Shown here one piece after another: positions 12,989 to 13,645 of a stretch of 13,645 nt of DNA (position 1 is its first letter; the number at the start of each line of letters is the position of its first letter). Location of the stretch: NCBI GenBank assembly GCA_945937855.1, contig CAMEUC010000016.1:1-13645 (forward strand), in the 5' to 3' direction. Made by a program: the position numbers and the translations under genes. The notes beneath the pieces are model-generated. The model saw only the letters and a list, made by a program, of their open reading frames with translations. It was not told the origin of the DNA and ran no database searches. The DNA is from an uncultured Clostridium sp. GTDB taxonomy: Bacteria; Bacillota; Clostridia; TANB77; CAG-508.

Positions 12989-13645
12989 CTATTTAACTTC
13001 TTTATACTTCTCAATTAAACTTCTTATTGATGGGTTTAAATTGAATTTAGGTTCATATTCAAAGAATTTTGAAATCTCTACTTCTGATAATTTTGCAGAG
13101 TTTATAGTGCATTTGTTGTTAATTTCATCATATTGTTTTAAAACATCAGTATTTGTTACATTACTTTTTGCTTCTATTTCAATAGGATAAGAAACTAATG
13201 CAGAACCTTTATCATCAGAACCTGAAACTACTGTCATTTTCCCTGTAACTGTTGTTTTTAATGTAGAGTCCATTTCAACAAGTCCTCTTAATACTCCTTG
13301 ATTATATTCTCTATACATTTTATTGATTTGACATCCCAAATCATAAGTTACTTCTTTTCCAGTAAATTCATCAACAATTTTAGAACCATTTTTAATAGTT
13401 TCTATTTCGTAGTCAATATTTGCTCTTTCTTGCATTAAATCATTAAGTAATTTAAGTCTTATATCTGGACTTAATTGAGCTAAATCACTTGTTGGTTCAA
13501 CTTTAATAACTTCGTCATCTAAGTTTTTTCCAATTACGTTATTTAATTGTGATTTCTTATGTGTTATTGTTCCAGTATATATTCCATTATTTACAGCTGG
13601 AATTTCATTAACGTCATTATCGTTTGAATAACGATTAATTAATGA
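12989..13645 (-). CDS. Unrecognised phage protein, N-terminus outside the window
   Basis: The frame ending at TAG 12991-12989 is open through base 13645, giving at least 218 visible residues; the start is beyond the window. A Met at 13435 is internal, because the upstream frame continues without a stop (for example IPAVNNGIYTGTITHKKSQL). The visible part is Asn/Asp/Thr-rich with beta-strand segments (TTVTGKMTVVSGSD, SALVSYPIEIEAKS) and helices at LSPDIRLKLLNDLMQERANI and at the C-terminus. No membrane span or enzyme motif is seen. It could be structural or virion-associated, but nothing proves this. A perfect hairpin follows the stop. Confidence 0.78.
   Translation of the reverse strand, partial: SLINRYSNDNDVNEIPAVNNGIYTGTITHKKSQLNNVIGKNLDDEVIKVEPTSDLAQLSPDIRLKLLNDLMQERANIDYEIETIKNGSKIVDEFTGKEVTYDLGCQINKMYREYNQGVLRGLVEMDSTLKTTVTGKMTVVSGSDDKGSALVSYPIEIEAKSNVTNTDVLKQYDEINNKCTINSAKLSEVEISKFFEYEPKFNLNPSIRSLIEKYKEVK

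Noticed and set aside
1..13645. CRISPR array or tRNA cluster
   Set aside because: No regularly spaced direct repeats and no cloverleaf were found on either strand.

Overview
The window reads as a segment of an AT-rich (clearly under 35% G+C) tailed-phage or prophage genome from a low-GC Gram-positive host (Bacillota or relatives). All genes I can support lie on the minus strand. They are short and tightly packed, with stop/start overlaps (TAATG, ATGA), and nearly all have a strong AGGAGG-type Shine-Dalgarno sequence. Promoters are of the sigma-A type with perfect or near-perfect -35 and -10 boxes at exactly 17-bp spacing. The recognisable content is typical phage accessory and replication cargo: an ATP-dependent DNA ligase, a GIY-YIG homing endonuclease, a calcineurin-like phosphoesterase, a MazG-like pyrophosphohydrolase, a membrane-anchored lytic-transglycosylase-like protein, a radical SAM protein and several zinc-ribbon proteins. 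The host and phage genus cannot be fixed from this sequence alone.

Layout in transcription order (right to left). At 12989-13645 is the 3' part of an unrecognised gene. It is followed by a gene-free 530-bp stretch (12458-12988) that I interpret as one large structured non-coding RNA, closed by a long imperfect inverted repeat and ending in a terminator. Next come the transglycosylase-like gene and the MazG-like gene (11440-12457). A consensus promoter at 11408-11436 then opens a long cluster running to 2692: two unrecognised genes, two small membrane proteins, ligase, homing endonuclease, phosphoesterase, zinc-ribbon protein, an unrecognised small protein, three paralogues sharing an N-terminal FETNSSSTH motif, radical SAM protein, Cys-rich zinc protein, a small beta-rich protein and a PD-(D/E)XK-like nuclease.

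The stretch 2257-2691 has no gene but holds three tandem consensus promoters and two probable small RNAs. Each RNA has its own promoter, and one has a clear terminator. Left of this, short orphan genes (1831-2256, 1418-1729, 1138-1437, 764-1030, 473-751 and a partial gene at 1-455) are read from further consensus promoters. Two of these promoters share an almost identical 40-bp core with the palindrome TGACAA-N4-TTGTCA, which looks like a common operator.

The most unusual parts are the large RNA at 12476-12988, the two small RNAs at 2316-2655, the shared operator pair, and the triple FETNSSSTH family next to a radical SAM enzyme. Functional links between these genes are inferred from proximity only.
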